From the NCBI GenBank assembly GCA_021732845.1, contig JAKFUF010000082.1, positions 1 to 39,865 of the forward strand: DNA of 39,865 bases, written 5' to 3'. Below the pieces are notes generated by a model. It saw only the letters and a list, made by a program, of their open reading frames with translations, was not told where the DNA came from and made no database searches. Below, piece by piece: positions 8,502-15,582 of the stretch. Within the stretch, counting starts at the first letter, position 1. Every line of letters starts with the position of its first letter. The stretch is from Planctomycetaceae bacterium (GTDB lineage Bacteria > Planctomycetota > Planctomycetia > Planctomycetales > Planctomycetaceae). The position numbers and the translations under genes are program-made.

Positions 8502-9691
8502 CGTCCGCCTCCAGCGCTGACAACGGCGACTGGTCCGGCTGGCGGGGGGCGAACCGAGATGGGGTCGTCTCCTGGCTGCCGGACCGGCTGCCCACCCGCG
8601 AGGCAATTCTTTGGTCCAAGCGGATGTCGAGCCCAGCGCTCGGTGGCGTGGCTGCCACCCGCGATCTCGTGATCGTCGCCGACCGGGATCCGGCGGATCG
8701 GGTCGACATCTTTCGCTGCCTGAATGCCGATGGGACCGAGCGCTGGACGCTGAGGTATCCGGCCCCCGGTCAACTGGACTACGGCAATTCTTCCCGCGCC
8801 ACGCCGCAGATTTCCGGCGAACTGGCTTATCTGTCGGGGGCACACGGGCATCTGCATGCGGTGGACCTGGCCACCGGACAAATCCGCTGGAAGAAGCATT
8901 TCCAGCGCGACTTTGGCGGGCCAAAAGACCTGTCATGGGGATTCTGTGGCTCACCCCTCCTGGTCGACAACCGGTTGATTGTGCAACCGGGCGGCGAGGC
9001 CGCGTCGCTGGTGGCCCTGGATCCAGCCACGGGCGAGGTGCAGTGGAAGACTCCGGGCCGGCCGCCCGGACACGGCTCGTTCGTCCTGGCCAACTACGGT
9101 GGTCGCCGGCAGGTGGTCGGATACGACAACGAGACGCTGGGCGGGTGGGACGTCGCCACGGGGGTGCGGTTGTGGACGCTGACGCCCCCCAGACAGGGTG
9201 ATTTCAACGTCCCCACGCCGATCGTGTGGAACGACAAGCTGTTCGTGGCCACGGAAAACAATGGGGCGCGGATTTACGGTTTTGACGCGGCCGGGATCAT
9301 CAACCCCGTCCCGGTTGCCACGAACGACGATTTGCTGCCCGACTGCCAGTCCCCGGTGCTGGCCGGGGGCCGCCTGTTTGGATTGTCTGCCGGACTGCAT
9401 TGCCTGAGTGCGGAGAACAATCTGGCGAAAGTCTGGCGCGATGACAGCAAGGAATTTCGCGAGTACGCCAGCCTGATCGCCAGCCCGGAACGAGTGCTCG
9501 TCTTCACGCTTTCGGCCAACCTGATCCTGTTCAATCTGAATGCCGACCGCTTTGAGCGAATCTCTGAACTGCAGGTGTTCGACGATGAGGCCGGGTTCTA
9601 TTCCCATGCCGCCATCGTTGGCAGCCGCCTGTATCTGCGCGGGTCAAAATCCCTGGTCTGTCTTGAACTTTCACCGCCGTCGACGAAATAG
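8498..9691 (+). CDS. PQQ-type beta-propeller domain (downstream part of a likely frameshift fusion)
   Basis: The 397 codons from 8498 encode a typical planctomycete outer-membrane-biogenesis/PQQ-like propeller. It starts at once with DWSGWRGANRDGVVS, the usual first strand of these exported proteins, and continues with blades such as HLHAVDLATGQIRWKKHF, SLVALDPATGEVQWKT and GWDVATGVRLWTL. There is no ATG, GTG or TTG in frame between the upstream stop codon and this first strand; the first ATG (8624) lies inside blade one. The domain also lacks a signal peptide, although its relatives are exported. Both facts fit translation as an extension of the PhnD-like protein, which supplies the signal peptide. 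It ends at TAG 9689-9691. I do not see quinoprotein dehydrogenase catalytic features, so a binding or scaffolding role is more likely. Confidence 0.8.
   Translation, partial: VTSASSADNGDWSGWRGANRDGVVSWLPDRLPTREAILWSKRMSSPALGGVAATRDLVIVADRDPADRVDIFRCLNADGTERWTLRYPAPGQLDYGNSSRATPQISGELAYLSGAHGHLHAVDLATGQIRWKKHFQRDFGGPKDLSWGFCGSPLLVDNRLIVQPGGEAASLVALDPATGEVQWKTPGRPPGHGSFVLANYGGRRQVVGYDNETLGGWDVATGVRLWTLTPPRQGDFNVPTPIVWNDKLFVATENNGARIYGFDAAGIINPVPVATNDDLLPDCQSPVLAGGRLFGLSAGLHCLSAENNLAKVWRDDSKEFREYASLIASPERVLVFTLSANLILFNLNADRFERISELQVFDDEAGFYSHAAIVGSRLYLRGSKSLVCLELSPPSTK
8503..8530 (+). promoter_or_regulatory. Possible stimulatory stem-loop downstream of the frameshift site
   Basis: GTC-C-GCC (8503-8509) can pair with GGCGAC (8525-8530): six base pairs with one bulged C, and a loop of 15 bases that itself contains CAGCGCTG. 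The stem begins four bases after the heptamer, close to the spacing used by known -1 frameshift stimulators. A second, longer-range pairing GGTCCGG (8532-8538) with CCGGACC (8579-8585) is possible. Such short GC stems are common in this GC-rich DNA, so the support is moderate. Confidence 0.35.
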
Positions 9692-9794
9692 CCATGTCGT
9701 TTCACACTCGGTGGCGAATTTCGGCGGTGGGTGCACCGACATCAAATCGGCTCAACTCATCGGCTGCGCCGGCCCACTGGTGGATCTGGGGGCG

Positions 9795-9867
9795 GATGTT
9801 CAAATTTCAAAATTGGCCGGCTCATTGATGGCCTGGTCCGGCTGAACATCGCGCCAATTTGAAATTG
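9795..9867. repeat. AT-rich interrupted inverted repeat
   Basis: CAAATTTCAAAATTGGC (9801-9817) is nearly the reverse complement of GCCAATTTGAAATTG (9853-9867). Just outside or inside these arms, GATGTTC (9795-9801) matches the complement of GAACATC (9844-9850). The spacer of about 35 bases is GC-rich. It lies some 100 bases after the PQQ-type gene and has no T-run, so it is not a standard terminator. It could be an RNA fold or the remnant of a small mobile element. Confidence 0.55.
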
Positions 9868-10003
9868 CTGCAGCCCCTGTCTGTACACGTGCTGACACTC
9901 ACGCAGGTGCGGGCTGCCGTTGCGCTTCACGTAACCGTTTTGAATGCTGCAATGGCGGGGATTGACGTGCTCGACGGGTGTGGTGGGCCTGGAAGACTGC
10001 TAC

Positions 10004-10015
10004 ACTCTTAAGAGT
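10004..10015. promoter_or_regulatory. Perfect 12-base palindrome upstream of the rhodanese gene
   Basis: ACTCTTAAGAGT is a perfect palindrome 41 bases before the rhodanese start codon. Its AT-rich centre contrasts with the surrounding DNA, and the position suits an operator overlapping a promoter (TACACT at 10001-10006 overlaps its left edge). No regulator gene is adjacent. Confidence 0.35.
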
Positions 10016-10056
10016 CTAAGAATTATCCTCACAGCCTTCCCTCGACTGAAAGACCC

Positions 10057-10971
10057 ATGCATCGTCTCGCCGCCACGCTCATCCTGTTGTTCTCCGTCGG
10101 TACCGCCAGGGCTGAAATCGGCATCATTTCGCCAACCGAAGCCAACCGGCTGATCCAGTCTGCCGAGGCCGGCAAGCGGCCGCTCGTGATTGATACCCGC
10201 GGTGGATACAAGGACTACTTCCGGGGGCACCTGCCCACCGCGCACCACCTCAATTTTGACACGCTGCGGGGGACGGTCCATGGGGTGCCGGTGCAGTATC
10301 TTCCCGATGATTTGACGAAGACGCTGCTCGTCCGCGCGGGGGTGGATCGGAATCGCACGCACCTGATCTATGCCACGGGCGACACGCTGCCGAATGACGA
10401 AATTCTGAGTGCCAGCATGGTGGCGTACGTGTTGGAGAAATTTGGCGTTCAGGACATTCGGATCGTGGATGGCGGGCTGCCGGCATGGAAGCAGGCGAAG
10501 CTCCCAGTGACCCAGGAATACTTTGGAAATCCACCGGGAACACTGCCAGAGCAGGGACATCCGGAAATCGCGGTTACGCTGGAGGAGGTGCTGGCGCGGA
10601 AAAGCAAGGCGGGAGTGATTCTGGTCGATGCCCGACCGCACAACGAATATCTTGGCCATGACGATGTCTGGCTGCGGAAGGGACACATCCCGGGAGCGGT
10701 CAGTTTCCACTGGGCACGGCTGATGGAGACGGATAACACGCATCAGTTCCGGCCGTTCGAAACCGTGAAGGCCGAACTGGCGGCCGCCGGACTGACGCCG
10801 GACAAAGAAATTCTGGTCTATTGCGGAACATCCCGCGAAGGCAGCCTGCTGCGGTTTTATCTCAAACATGTCGCCAAGTATCCGAATGTGCGGCTGTATG
10901 AGGGATCGTGGAAAGAATACGTCTCCCTGAAGCAGCACCCGGCAGAAACCACGGAAAACAAGGCCCGCTGA
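10057..10971 (+). CDS. Exported tandem-rhodanese sulfurtransferase
   Basis: The protein has 304 residues: a signal peptide (MHRLAATLILLFSVGTARA) and two rhodanese domains, about 24-150 and 173-290. The second carries the active-site loop CGTSREG with C256 as the sulfur-accepting cysteine and a preceding VDARPHNEYLG strand. The first keeps the fold (VIDTRGGYKDYFRGHLPTA) but its loop reads YATGDTL without cysteine, as usual for two-domain thiosulfate or mercaptopyruvate sulfurtransferases. The CGTSREG loop does not by itself separate thiosulfate from mercaptopyruvate as donor. The permease gene starts nine bases after its stop codon, so the two form an operon and may act together on an inorganic sulfur compound. 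Confidence 0.88.
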   Translation: MHRLAATLILLFSVGTARAEIGIISPTEANRLIQSAEAGKRPLVIDTRGGYKDYFRGHLPTAHHLNFDTLRGTVHGVPVQYLPDDLTKTLLVRAGVDRNRTHLIYATGDTLPNDEILSASMVAYVLEKFGVQDIRIVDGGLPAWKQAKLPVTQEYFGNPPGTLPEQGHPEIAVTLEEVLARKSKAGVILVDARPHNEYLGHDDVWLRKGHIPGAVSFHWARLMETDNTHQFRPFETVKAELAAAGLTPDKEILVYCGTSREGSLLRFYLKHVAKYPNVRLYEGSWKEYVSLKQHPAETTENKAR

Positions 10972-10980
10972 CCCGCATCC

Positions 10981-11934
10981 GTGCTGACTGCAATCCTCTT
11001 TCTCGCTGTGCTGTGCGTGGCCTTTACGAACGGAGCCAACGCCAACTTCAAGGGCGTGGCTTCGCTTTATGGCAGCGGCACAACCACTCTGCGCCAGGCG
11101 CTGTGGTGGGGAACAGCCACCACATTCGCGGGCTCCATGACGGCGATCTTTGTGGCGAAGGGCCTGCTGAAGAACTTTAGCGGCAAGGGAATTGTCCCCG
11201 ATGCCCTGGCGCAGTCGCCGGTATTTCTGAGCGCCGTCGCCATCGGAGCCGCGTTGACCAGTTTTCTGGCCACCCGATTTGGCTTCCCAGTTTCAACCAC
11301 TCATGCCCTGGTCGGCGCGCTGCTTGGAGCGGGGCTCGCCAGCAGTGGCACCAACGTGGATTTTTCCGCGTTGGGCAAATCCTTTGTTTACCCGCTGCTG
11401 CTCAGCCCCGCGCTCGCTTTCATCCTTGGTTCCGTGACCTATCTGCTGCTGAGGGTCACGCGGCTTGCGCCCGACCATCGCACACCCACACTGGATGTAC
11501 TGCACTACCTGAGCGCCGGCGCGGCCAGCTTCGCGCGGGGCTTGAACGACACCCCCAAAATGGCCGCGCTGCTGGTTGTGGTGCCGGGGTTCAACGCTGG
11601 TTGGGGAATTGTGGTCGTGGGCGTCTCGATCGCCATTGGAGGACTGCTGGACGCGGACCGTGTCGCCGAAACCCTGGGCAAAAAAGTCACGGCGATGAAC
11701 CCCGGCCAGGGGTTTGCGGCCTGCCTGACGACGGCCTGCCTCGTCACGACGGCCAGCTTTCACAGCCTGCCCGTCAGCACCACCCATGTCAGCGTCGGAT
11801 CGCTGATGGGGATGGGGGCGACAACGCGGCAGGCCAAGTGGCGCAAGGTGGGGGAAATCCTCCTCGCCTGGATCAGCACGGTCCCCTGTGGTGCCATTCT
11901 CGCCGCCATCGCCTACAAGCTCATCGCTTGGTAG
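10981..11934 (+). CDS. PiT-family inorganic anion permease (phosphate, or CysP-like sulfate/thiosulfate)
   Basis: The 317-residue membrane protein starts at GTG 10981, nine bases after the rhodanese stop. It has the duplicated PiT layout: an N-terminal half with FTNGANANFKGVASLYGSGT and FPVSTTHALVGALLGAGLA, and a C-terminal half with FARGLNDTPKMAALL and LPVSTTHVSVGSLMGMGA. The two STTH motifs and the GLNDTPK signature are diagnostic for the family. The first half departs from the usual GxxDxAN signature, and its YGSG resembles the Bacillus subtilis sulfate permease CysP, a PiT-family member. With a rhodanese in the same operon, sulfate or thiosulfate is a reasonable substrate alternative to phosphate; this is inference. 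About 8-10 transmembrane helices are visible. Confidence 0.88.
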   Translation: MLTAILFLAVLCVAFTNGANANFKGVASLYGSGTTTLRQALWWGTATTFAGSMTAIFVAKGLLKNFSGKGIVPDALAQSPVFLSAVAIGAALTSFLATRFGFPVSTTHALVGALLGAGLASSGTNVDFSALGKSFVYPLLLSPALAFILGSVTYLLLRVTRLAPDHRTPTLDVLHYLSAGAASFARGLNDTPKMAALLVVVPGFNAGWGIVVVGVSIAIGGLLDADRVAETLGKKVTAMNPGQGFAACLTTACLVTTASFHSLPVSTTHVSVGSLMGMGATTRQAKWRKVGEILLAWISTVPCGAILAAIAYKLIAW

Positions 11935-11968
11935 ACGTGGGTGTGCCGGGCCGCAATTTCGCGCACCA

Positions 11969-12421
11969 TCAGTGACACCCTTGGCTCTGTGCCGTCGGCG
12001 CGCAGCAGGCAACGGGGAGTTGCGCCTGCGGAAGCGACGACTGCCCGCCATTAAACAGCGATGCCTCGGCCATCGTCTGGTAGGCCTCCCAGGCGATTCC
12101 GCTGGGATCCCGCAGCCAGGTTTTGTCAGACTGCGCATAACAGCAGGTGGTTTCGCCTTCACTGAACGTGGTCAGTTTTGCGTCAGCAAACTGCCGGCGC
12201 ATCGCGTCCAATTCGCCAGCCTCTTCCACCTGGATGCCAAGATGATCGACACCGGGCTTCGCCCCGCGCGCGGAGATCGCGAAATTGACACGCGGATCAT
12301 CCAGCATCCACTTGGCGTAGTCCGACTTCACGACGCTTGGAGGCGTACCGAACATTCCCGAGTAGAATGCGATGGAGTTGCCAAGATTGTCGACGGCAAC
12401 ATGGATATGCATGCGTTTCAT
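11969..12421 (-). CDS. arsI: ArsI/CadI-family dioxygenase, probable C-As lyase
   Basis: The 150-residue protein belongs to the vicinal-oxygen-chelate fold. It starts HIHVAVDNLGNSIAFYSGMFG, and has GVDHLGIQVE (H60), the adjacent cysteine pair in TTCCYAQSDKTW (C93-C94) and DPSGIAWE (E112). In characterised ArsI enzymes the cysteine pair binds trivalent methylarsenical and the His/Glu residues hold Fe(II); the enzyme cleaves the C-As bond with oxygen. CadI proteins share this family, so a broader metal-resistance role is possible. The Cys-rich tail (ACCAPTAQSQGCH) may bind arsenic too. The start is firm: AAAGGAG lies eight bases upstream of the ATG. It lies 87 bases downstream of arsC on the same strand and converges with the PiT permease gene. 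Confidence 0.85.
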   Translation of the reverse strand: MKRMHIHVAVDNLGNSIAFYSGMFGTPPSVVKSDYAKWMLDDPRVNFAISARGAKPGVDHLGIQVEEAGELDAMRRQFADAKLTTFSEGETTCCYAQSDKTWLRDPSGIAWEAYQTMAEASLFNGGQSSLPQAQLPVACCAPTAQSQGCH

Positions 12422-12508
12422 TGGTCACTCCTTTGTGGGATCGTGTTGTCTTCACAAGCGATGGGCTGGCGCGGTTGAAAGGTTCGGTGATCACGCCAGC
12501 ACAATCGC

Positions 12509-12934
12509 TCAGACTGATTCGAGCCACGCGCGAATCTTGCTTTTGATTTCGTCTCGCACGCGGCGGAATTCATCCAGGGTGGCGGCCGGAGTGCCTTCAA
12601 ACGCCGCGGGGTCATCGAACGGCCAGTCGAGCTTTTCGGACAGGCCTGGAATGATCCGCGGGCAGCTTTCGCTCGCGTCGTGACAGACCACGATGAGCTG
12701 GCGCACAAGCATTCGCCCGAGGAATTCCTCGACGTGCTTTGGCCGGTGTGACGTGATGTCGACGCCGTCTTCCTTCATCACGTCCACCGCCAGCGGATGA
12801 ACAAATTCTTTTGGTTCAGTTCCCGCGCTGAAGGCATTCAATCGATCCGCCGCGAAGTGGCGCAGATAGCCTTCCGCCATCTGGCTGCGGCATGAATTGC
12901 CCGTGCACAGGACCAAAATATTCGGGTTGCTCAT
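12509..12934 (-). CDS. arsC: Arsenate reductase, low-molecular-weight phosphatase (thioredoxin-coupled) type
   Basis: The 141-residue protein begins MSNPNILVLCTGNSCRSQMAEG with the C-x5-R phosphate loop (C10, C15, R16). C84 and C91 in VVCHDASESC match the resolving cysteines C82 and C89 of Staphylococcus aureus ArsC, so the thioredoxin-dependent triad is complete. WPFDDPA supplies the catalytic aspartate region. It reduces arsenate to arsenite in the cytoplasm. I use the ATG at 12932-12934, preceded by AAAGG, rather than the longer open frame to 13021, because the family starts here. It is the first gene of an arsC-arsI operon; neither an ArsR repressor nor an arsenite efflux gene (arsB/acr3) is visible nearby. 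Confidence 0.92.
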   Translation of the reverse strand: MSNPNILVLCTGNSCRSQMAEGYLRHFAADRLNAFSAGTEPKEFVHPLAVDVMKEDGVDITSHRPKHVEEFLGRMLVRQLIVVCHDASESCPRIIPGLSEKLDWPFDDPAAFEGTPAATLDEFRRVRDEIKSKIRAWLESV

Positions 12935-13007
12935 CGTATGCCTTTCTGGAGCCTCGGGGCATCTTCGCCGTTCCCCCGCGGCAGAACAACCAACGGTCTT
13001 ATGAGCG

Positions 13008-13020
13008 TGAGAGGCTCTCA
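13008..13020. promoter_or_regulatory. Inverted repeat upstream of arsC
   Basis: TGAGAG-G-CTCTCA is a perfect inverted repeat of six bases around one central G, about 75 bases upstream of the arsC start codon. It could be an operator for an unlinked regulator. It does not resemble the ATCAA-N6-TTGAA type of ArsR site. Confidence 0.25.
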
Positions 13021-13381
13021 TACGTGGCTGACCGCAGGATTGTTTGAGGACGTTTCACCTCGTTTAAACTGAAGTTTGTCCTTGTCATAACGTGAATGGA
13101 AAAGATGAGCGGAAGCCGGGAACGGCTCGCTGCCGCCGCGCACTTTCATCATTTCTTCACGGTGGCTTCACAACCTCTTCACACTCGATTCGTAGAGTCT
13201 CCCCAACACTGCATCTGTCGCCGGACCGCTCGGGATGCGCTGGCGTGGCGGGGACGACCGTCCGCGTCTGACTGAGCAGTCGACAGCCTTCTCACAATGC
13301 CCACCACCCAAAGCTGCGGTTCGTCCGCTTCGCGCATATTTCCAGCACACCTTCCGCCTCTCAGCCTGTGGACGTGGCCCT

Positions 13382-13551
13382 TAAGGATCGCCGCAAAAAT
13401 AACTGTTCGATTTCAATTCGTTGATCCGCCAATGAGTCCGGTTTTACGACTGCCGGAACCGGACGCTAACGCGTGCCGGCTGATGGACTCGTTCACATCG
13501 GCCAGCCATCTAGCAAGCAAAATGCCCCTGTGATTGTTGCTGCGATCCTAA
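13382..13551. repeat. MITE-like dispersed repeat, copy 1
   Basis: About 170 non-coding bases are bounded by terminal inverted repeats of roughly 20 bases. The left end reads TAAGGATCGCCGCAA and the right end, on the opposite strand, reads TTAGGATCGCAGCAACAAT. The centre (13456-13485) is identical over 30 bases to copy 2 (36040-36069). It contains a hairpin: CCGGACGC (13459-13466), loop TAAC, then GCGT-G-CCGG (13471-13479) with one bulged G. The subterminal sequence CAATGAG-CCGG is also shared. No transposase is encoded and I see no clear target-site duplication. Confidence 0.7.
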
Positions 13552-13647
13552 CTTCGTCAGTTATTCATGACGGCTTCACTGGCACTTCACAGTTGAATCT
13601 TAAAGTGTCCCTCAAACATTTTCCCTAGGTCCTCGGAGTCATCCCAA

Positions 13648-14805
13648 GTGCAGACACTCAGAATGCGACAGTCCCACATTTCCAACAAGACCCGGCACAA
13701 TCCACGGTGTCGAGCAGGCTTCACCCTGATCGAACTGCTGGTGGTGATCGCGATCATCGCCATTCTGGTGGCGCTGCTGCTGCCCGCAGTGCAGCAGGCG
13801 CGTGAATCGGCCCGCCGGTCGCAGTGCAAGAACAACATGAAGCAGATCGGCCTGGCGGTGCACAACTTCGAAAGCACGTACCGGTTCCTGCCGCATCCAG
13901 GCCAGTGCGACAGCACCGGCGGCGCGGCCACGGTCTACATGACGCAGTCGACGCCGACGCTGCTGCTGCCCTACCTCGACCAGGCCAACGTCTACAACCA
14001 GATGGACACCACGCTGACCTATGCCAATATGGCAACCGAAGGCTACACACTCACCCAGATACATCCCAACGCGGTCGGCCGCATCTACAATGACGCGAAT
14101 TCACCCACCACCATTGCGGCCGCGAAAACCAACATTCCCGTCTACATGTGTCCGTCGACCCCGGTTGCCCCGTCGGGCCGGTCCCCTGATGGTTACGGAG
14201 TGTGGGACTACATGTTCATTGCCGTCAGCGATGTCGAGGAAACCACGGGTGCGACGGACCCCGTCGGAACCCGCCCAACGTCGAGCGCCCGGCGCCTCGC
14301 CATGACCAGGCAGGGCATGCTGTCGTGTGACAAGAACTGGGGCTTCGGCATGATTACTGACGGAACGTCGAACACGATCCTGTGCATCGAAGACGCGGGC
14401 CGCGCTCATCCAACAGCGGGCATCTTCGGCTCGCTGTCGAGTCGTCCGTCGCCGAATGGTGAGGGACCGGCTTATTCTGGTGGCACCTCTGGTGGCCGCC
14501 GGATGTATGCCTGGGCCGACCCGGATTCGGGGACGAACGGCTTTTCAGGCCCCAGCAATGCCATCGCGCCCGCGTCCAGAGTCATCGCTATCAATCAGAA
14601 CAAGACTCCACTGGGCGGCCCCGCGACATGCCCTTGGACGGTGAACAACTGTGGCCCCAACGATGAACCGTTTAGTTTCCACACTGGTGGCTGCCATGCC
14701 GTGATGGGCGATGGTTCGGTGCGCTTCATCGGCGAGAGCACCGACGCCTTGACGCTAAAATGGATCGCCGGCTGTCAGGACGGACAGACGGTTGGCGACT
14801 TCTAG
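13648..14805 (+). CDS. DUF1559 protein with prepilin-type N-terminus
   Basis: The protein has 385 residues with the GTG start at 13648, which has GGAG about nine bases upstream; the in-frame ATG at 13663 is an alternative but lacks a ribosome binding site. [21 protein letters not shown] is preceded by a basic leader of about 23 residues, a prepilin-type signal. [30 protein letters not shown] follows, then the DUF1559 body with [19 protein letters not shown] and a C-terminal [18 protein letters not shown], the conserved terminal motif of the family. The protein is full length for the family. It is followed 49 bases later by a small lipoprotein gene, a very common pairing in planctomycetes, and both end at a strong terminator. 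Confidence 0.95.
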   Translation: MQTLRMRQSHISNKTRHNPRCRAGFTLIELLVVIAIIAILVALLLPAVQQARESARRSQCKNNMKQIGLAVHNFESTYRFLPHPGQCDSTGGAATVYMTQSTPTLLLPYLDQANVYNQMDTTLTYANMATEGYTLTQIHPNAVGRIYNDANSPTTIAAAKTNIPVYMCPSTPVAPSGRSPDGYGVWDYMFIAVSDVEETTGATDPVGTRPTSSARRLAMTRQGMLSCDKNWGFGMITDGTSNTILCIEDAGRAHPTAGIFGSLSSRPSPNGEGPAYSGGTSGGRRMYAWADPDSGTNGFSGPSNAIAPASRVIAINQNKTPLGGPATCPWTVNNCGPNDEPFSFHTGGCHAVMGDGSVRFIGESTDALTLKWIAGCQDGQTVGDF

Positions 14806-14854
14806 TCCTGCTGTCCTGACCAACACCAAACTCCTAAACAAGGAAAGGCTTCTC

Positions 14855-15208
14855 ATGCAGAGGCTATTCGTCGCCTTCGGCCTCTCAGTCTGCCTGATGG
14901 GTTGCGGAGTGACCGTGACAAAGAACCCGGACCCCGTGGAGATCAATGGCACCGTGACGCTGGGCACGGCACCCATGGACAAAGTGGTGCTGAACCTGCA
15001 GCCGACCGGACCCGGCCTCCCGGCCTCGGTGCCGGTCACCTCTGGCGGCTTCACCACCAAGCTGACCCCCGGCAAGTACACCTACTTCATCACCGAAGGC
15101 AAATCCAAAGAGGAATTCGAGAAAGTCCCCAAGGCCTTTCGCGAAGGCTCAATGGATCGCCAAGTCGAGATCTCGGAAGGTGGGCCTCTGGTGATCGTCA
15201 TCAATTAG
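14855..15208 (+). CDS. Small lipoprotein, transthyretin/carboxypeptidase-regulatory-like
   Basis: The 117-residue protein has the lipobox LMGC (C17) after MQRLFVAFGLSVC. The mature part fits one small beta-sandwich of the kind annotated as carboxypeptidase regulatory-like domain: INGTVTLGTAPMDKVVLNLQP, SGGFTTKLTPGKYTYFIT. The ATG at 14855 is preceded by AAGGAAAGG; an upstream in-frame ATG at 14792 lies inside the preceding gene and would hide the lipobox. Paired with the DUF1559 gene upstream. Its function is unknown; the pairing suggests a shared surface or periplasmic role. Confidence 0.87.
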   Translation: MQRLFVAFGLSVCLMGCGVTVTKNPDPVEINGTVTLGTAPMDKVVLNLQPTGPGLPASVPVTSGGFTTKLTPGKYTYFITEGKSKEEFEKVPKAFREGSMDRQVEISEGGPLVIVIN

Positions 15209-15231
15209 ACGAACCGCAGGCGGCGTATCTT

Positions 15232-15276
15232 GACCACCGCAGGGGGGAGTTTCTCCCCTGCGGTGGTCGCTTTTTT
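15232..15276 (+). terminator. Strong rho-independent terminator
   Basis: GACCACCGCAGGGG (15232-15245) pairs perfectly with CCCCTGCGGTGGTC (15255-15268), and two or three more pairs can form toward the loop. Six T follow at 15271-15276. It lies 24 bases after the lipoprotein stop codon and closes the DUF1559-lipoprotein operon. Confidence 0.95.
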
Positions 15277-15582
15277 GGCCTGAGCGTGCGGCAAGCTGAG
15301 ATTGCCTGAGTGATTTAAGACTTGAAATTTAACAGTCACAAATGAATTTTTAGGCTTTGATGCAGCTTTGACTGACCATTTTTCGTTCCCTTCGTTTGCT
15401 TCTGCTCAAAAACCTCAAGTCGCCACGCTGGCCACAATTGCGGTGGCTATTTTGCGGCGCTGTCGGGAGGAGCAATCCGTTCGGAACACAAAGTTTTGAG
15501 CGTGCGTCGCGCAGGAGCGGCAGAGAAACAACAGTTGCATAAATTATGTGAAAGTGTCGATCTGAGATTTGATATTTTTGGT
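15277..15582. other. Intergenic region between convergent genes, nothing assigned
   Basis: This stretch lies between the terminator at 15232-15276 and the end of the minus-strand HEAT-repeat gene. It is more AT-rich than the genes. A TTCGTTCCCTTCGTTTGCTT phrase (15381-15400) has the look of degenerate planctomycete intergenic repeats. I see no gene, RNA or terminator for the minus-strand gene. Confidence 0.5.

Larger units (their letters stand above)
9692..10056. other. Intergenic region with inverted repeats, no gene seen
   Basis: This 365-base gap between the PQQ-type frame and the rhodanese gene has no convincing coding sequence. It holds an AT-rich inverted repeat (9795-9867) and a perfect 12-base palindrome (10004-10015), both described separately. 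A TTGACG lies at 9962 and a TACACT at 10001, but they are 33 bases apart, too far to be one sigma-70 promoter. Confidence 0.6.
12935..13647. other. Intergenic region between arsC and a DUF1559 gene
   Basis: No gene is supported in these 713 bases. They hold the inverted repeat at 13008-13020, an 8-base GTTTAAAC palindrome near 13063, and the MITE-like repeat at 13382-13551. Both flanking genes read away from the region, so their promoters should lie in it, but I found no good -35/-10 pair. Confidence 0.6.

Noticed and set aside
7551-8954. A 467-codon minus-strand open frame spanning the PhnD/PQQ junction
   Set aside because: It is the mirror of two well-recognised plus-strand domains and has no family features of its own.
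8624-9691. A separate PQQ gene starting at the first in-frame ATG
   Set aside because: The start would cut off the conserved first strand (WSGWRGANRDG) and leave no signal peptide; no ribosome binding site precedes it.
9962-10006. Sigma-70 promoter from TTGACG and TACACT
   Set aside because: The two boxes are 33 bases apart, far from the usual 16-18.
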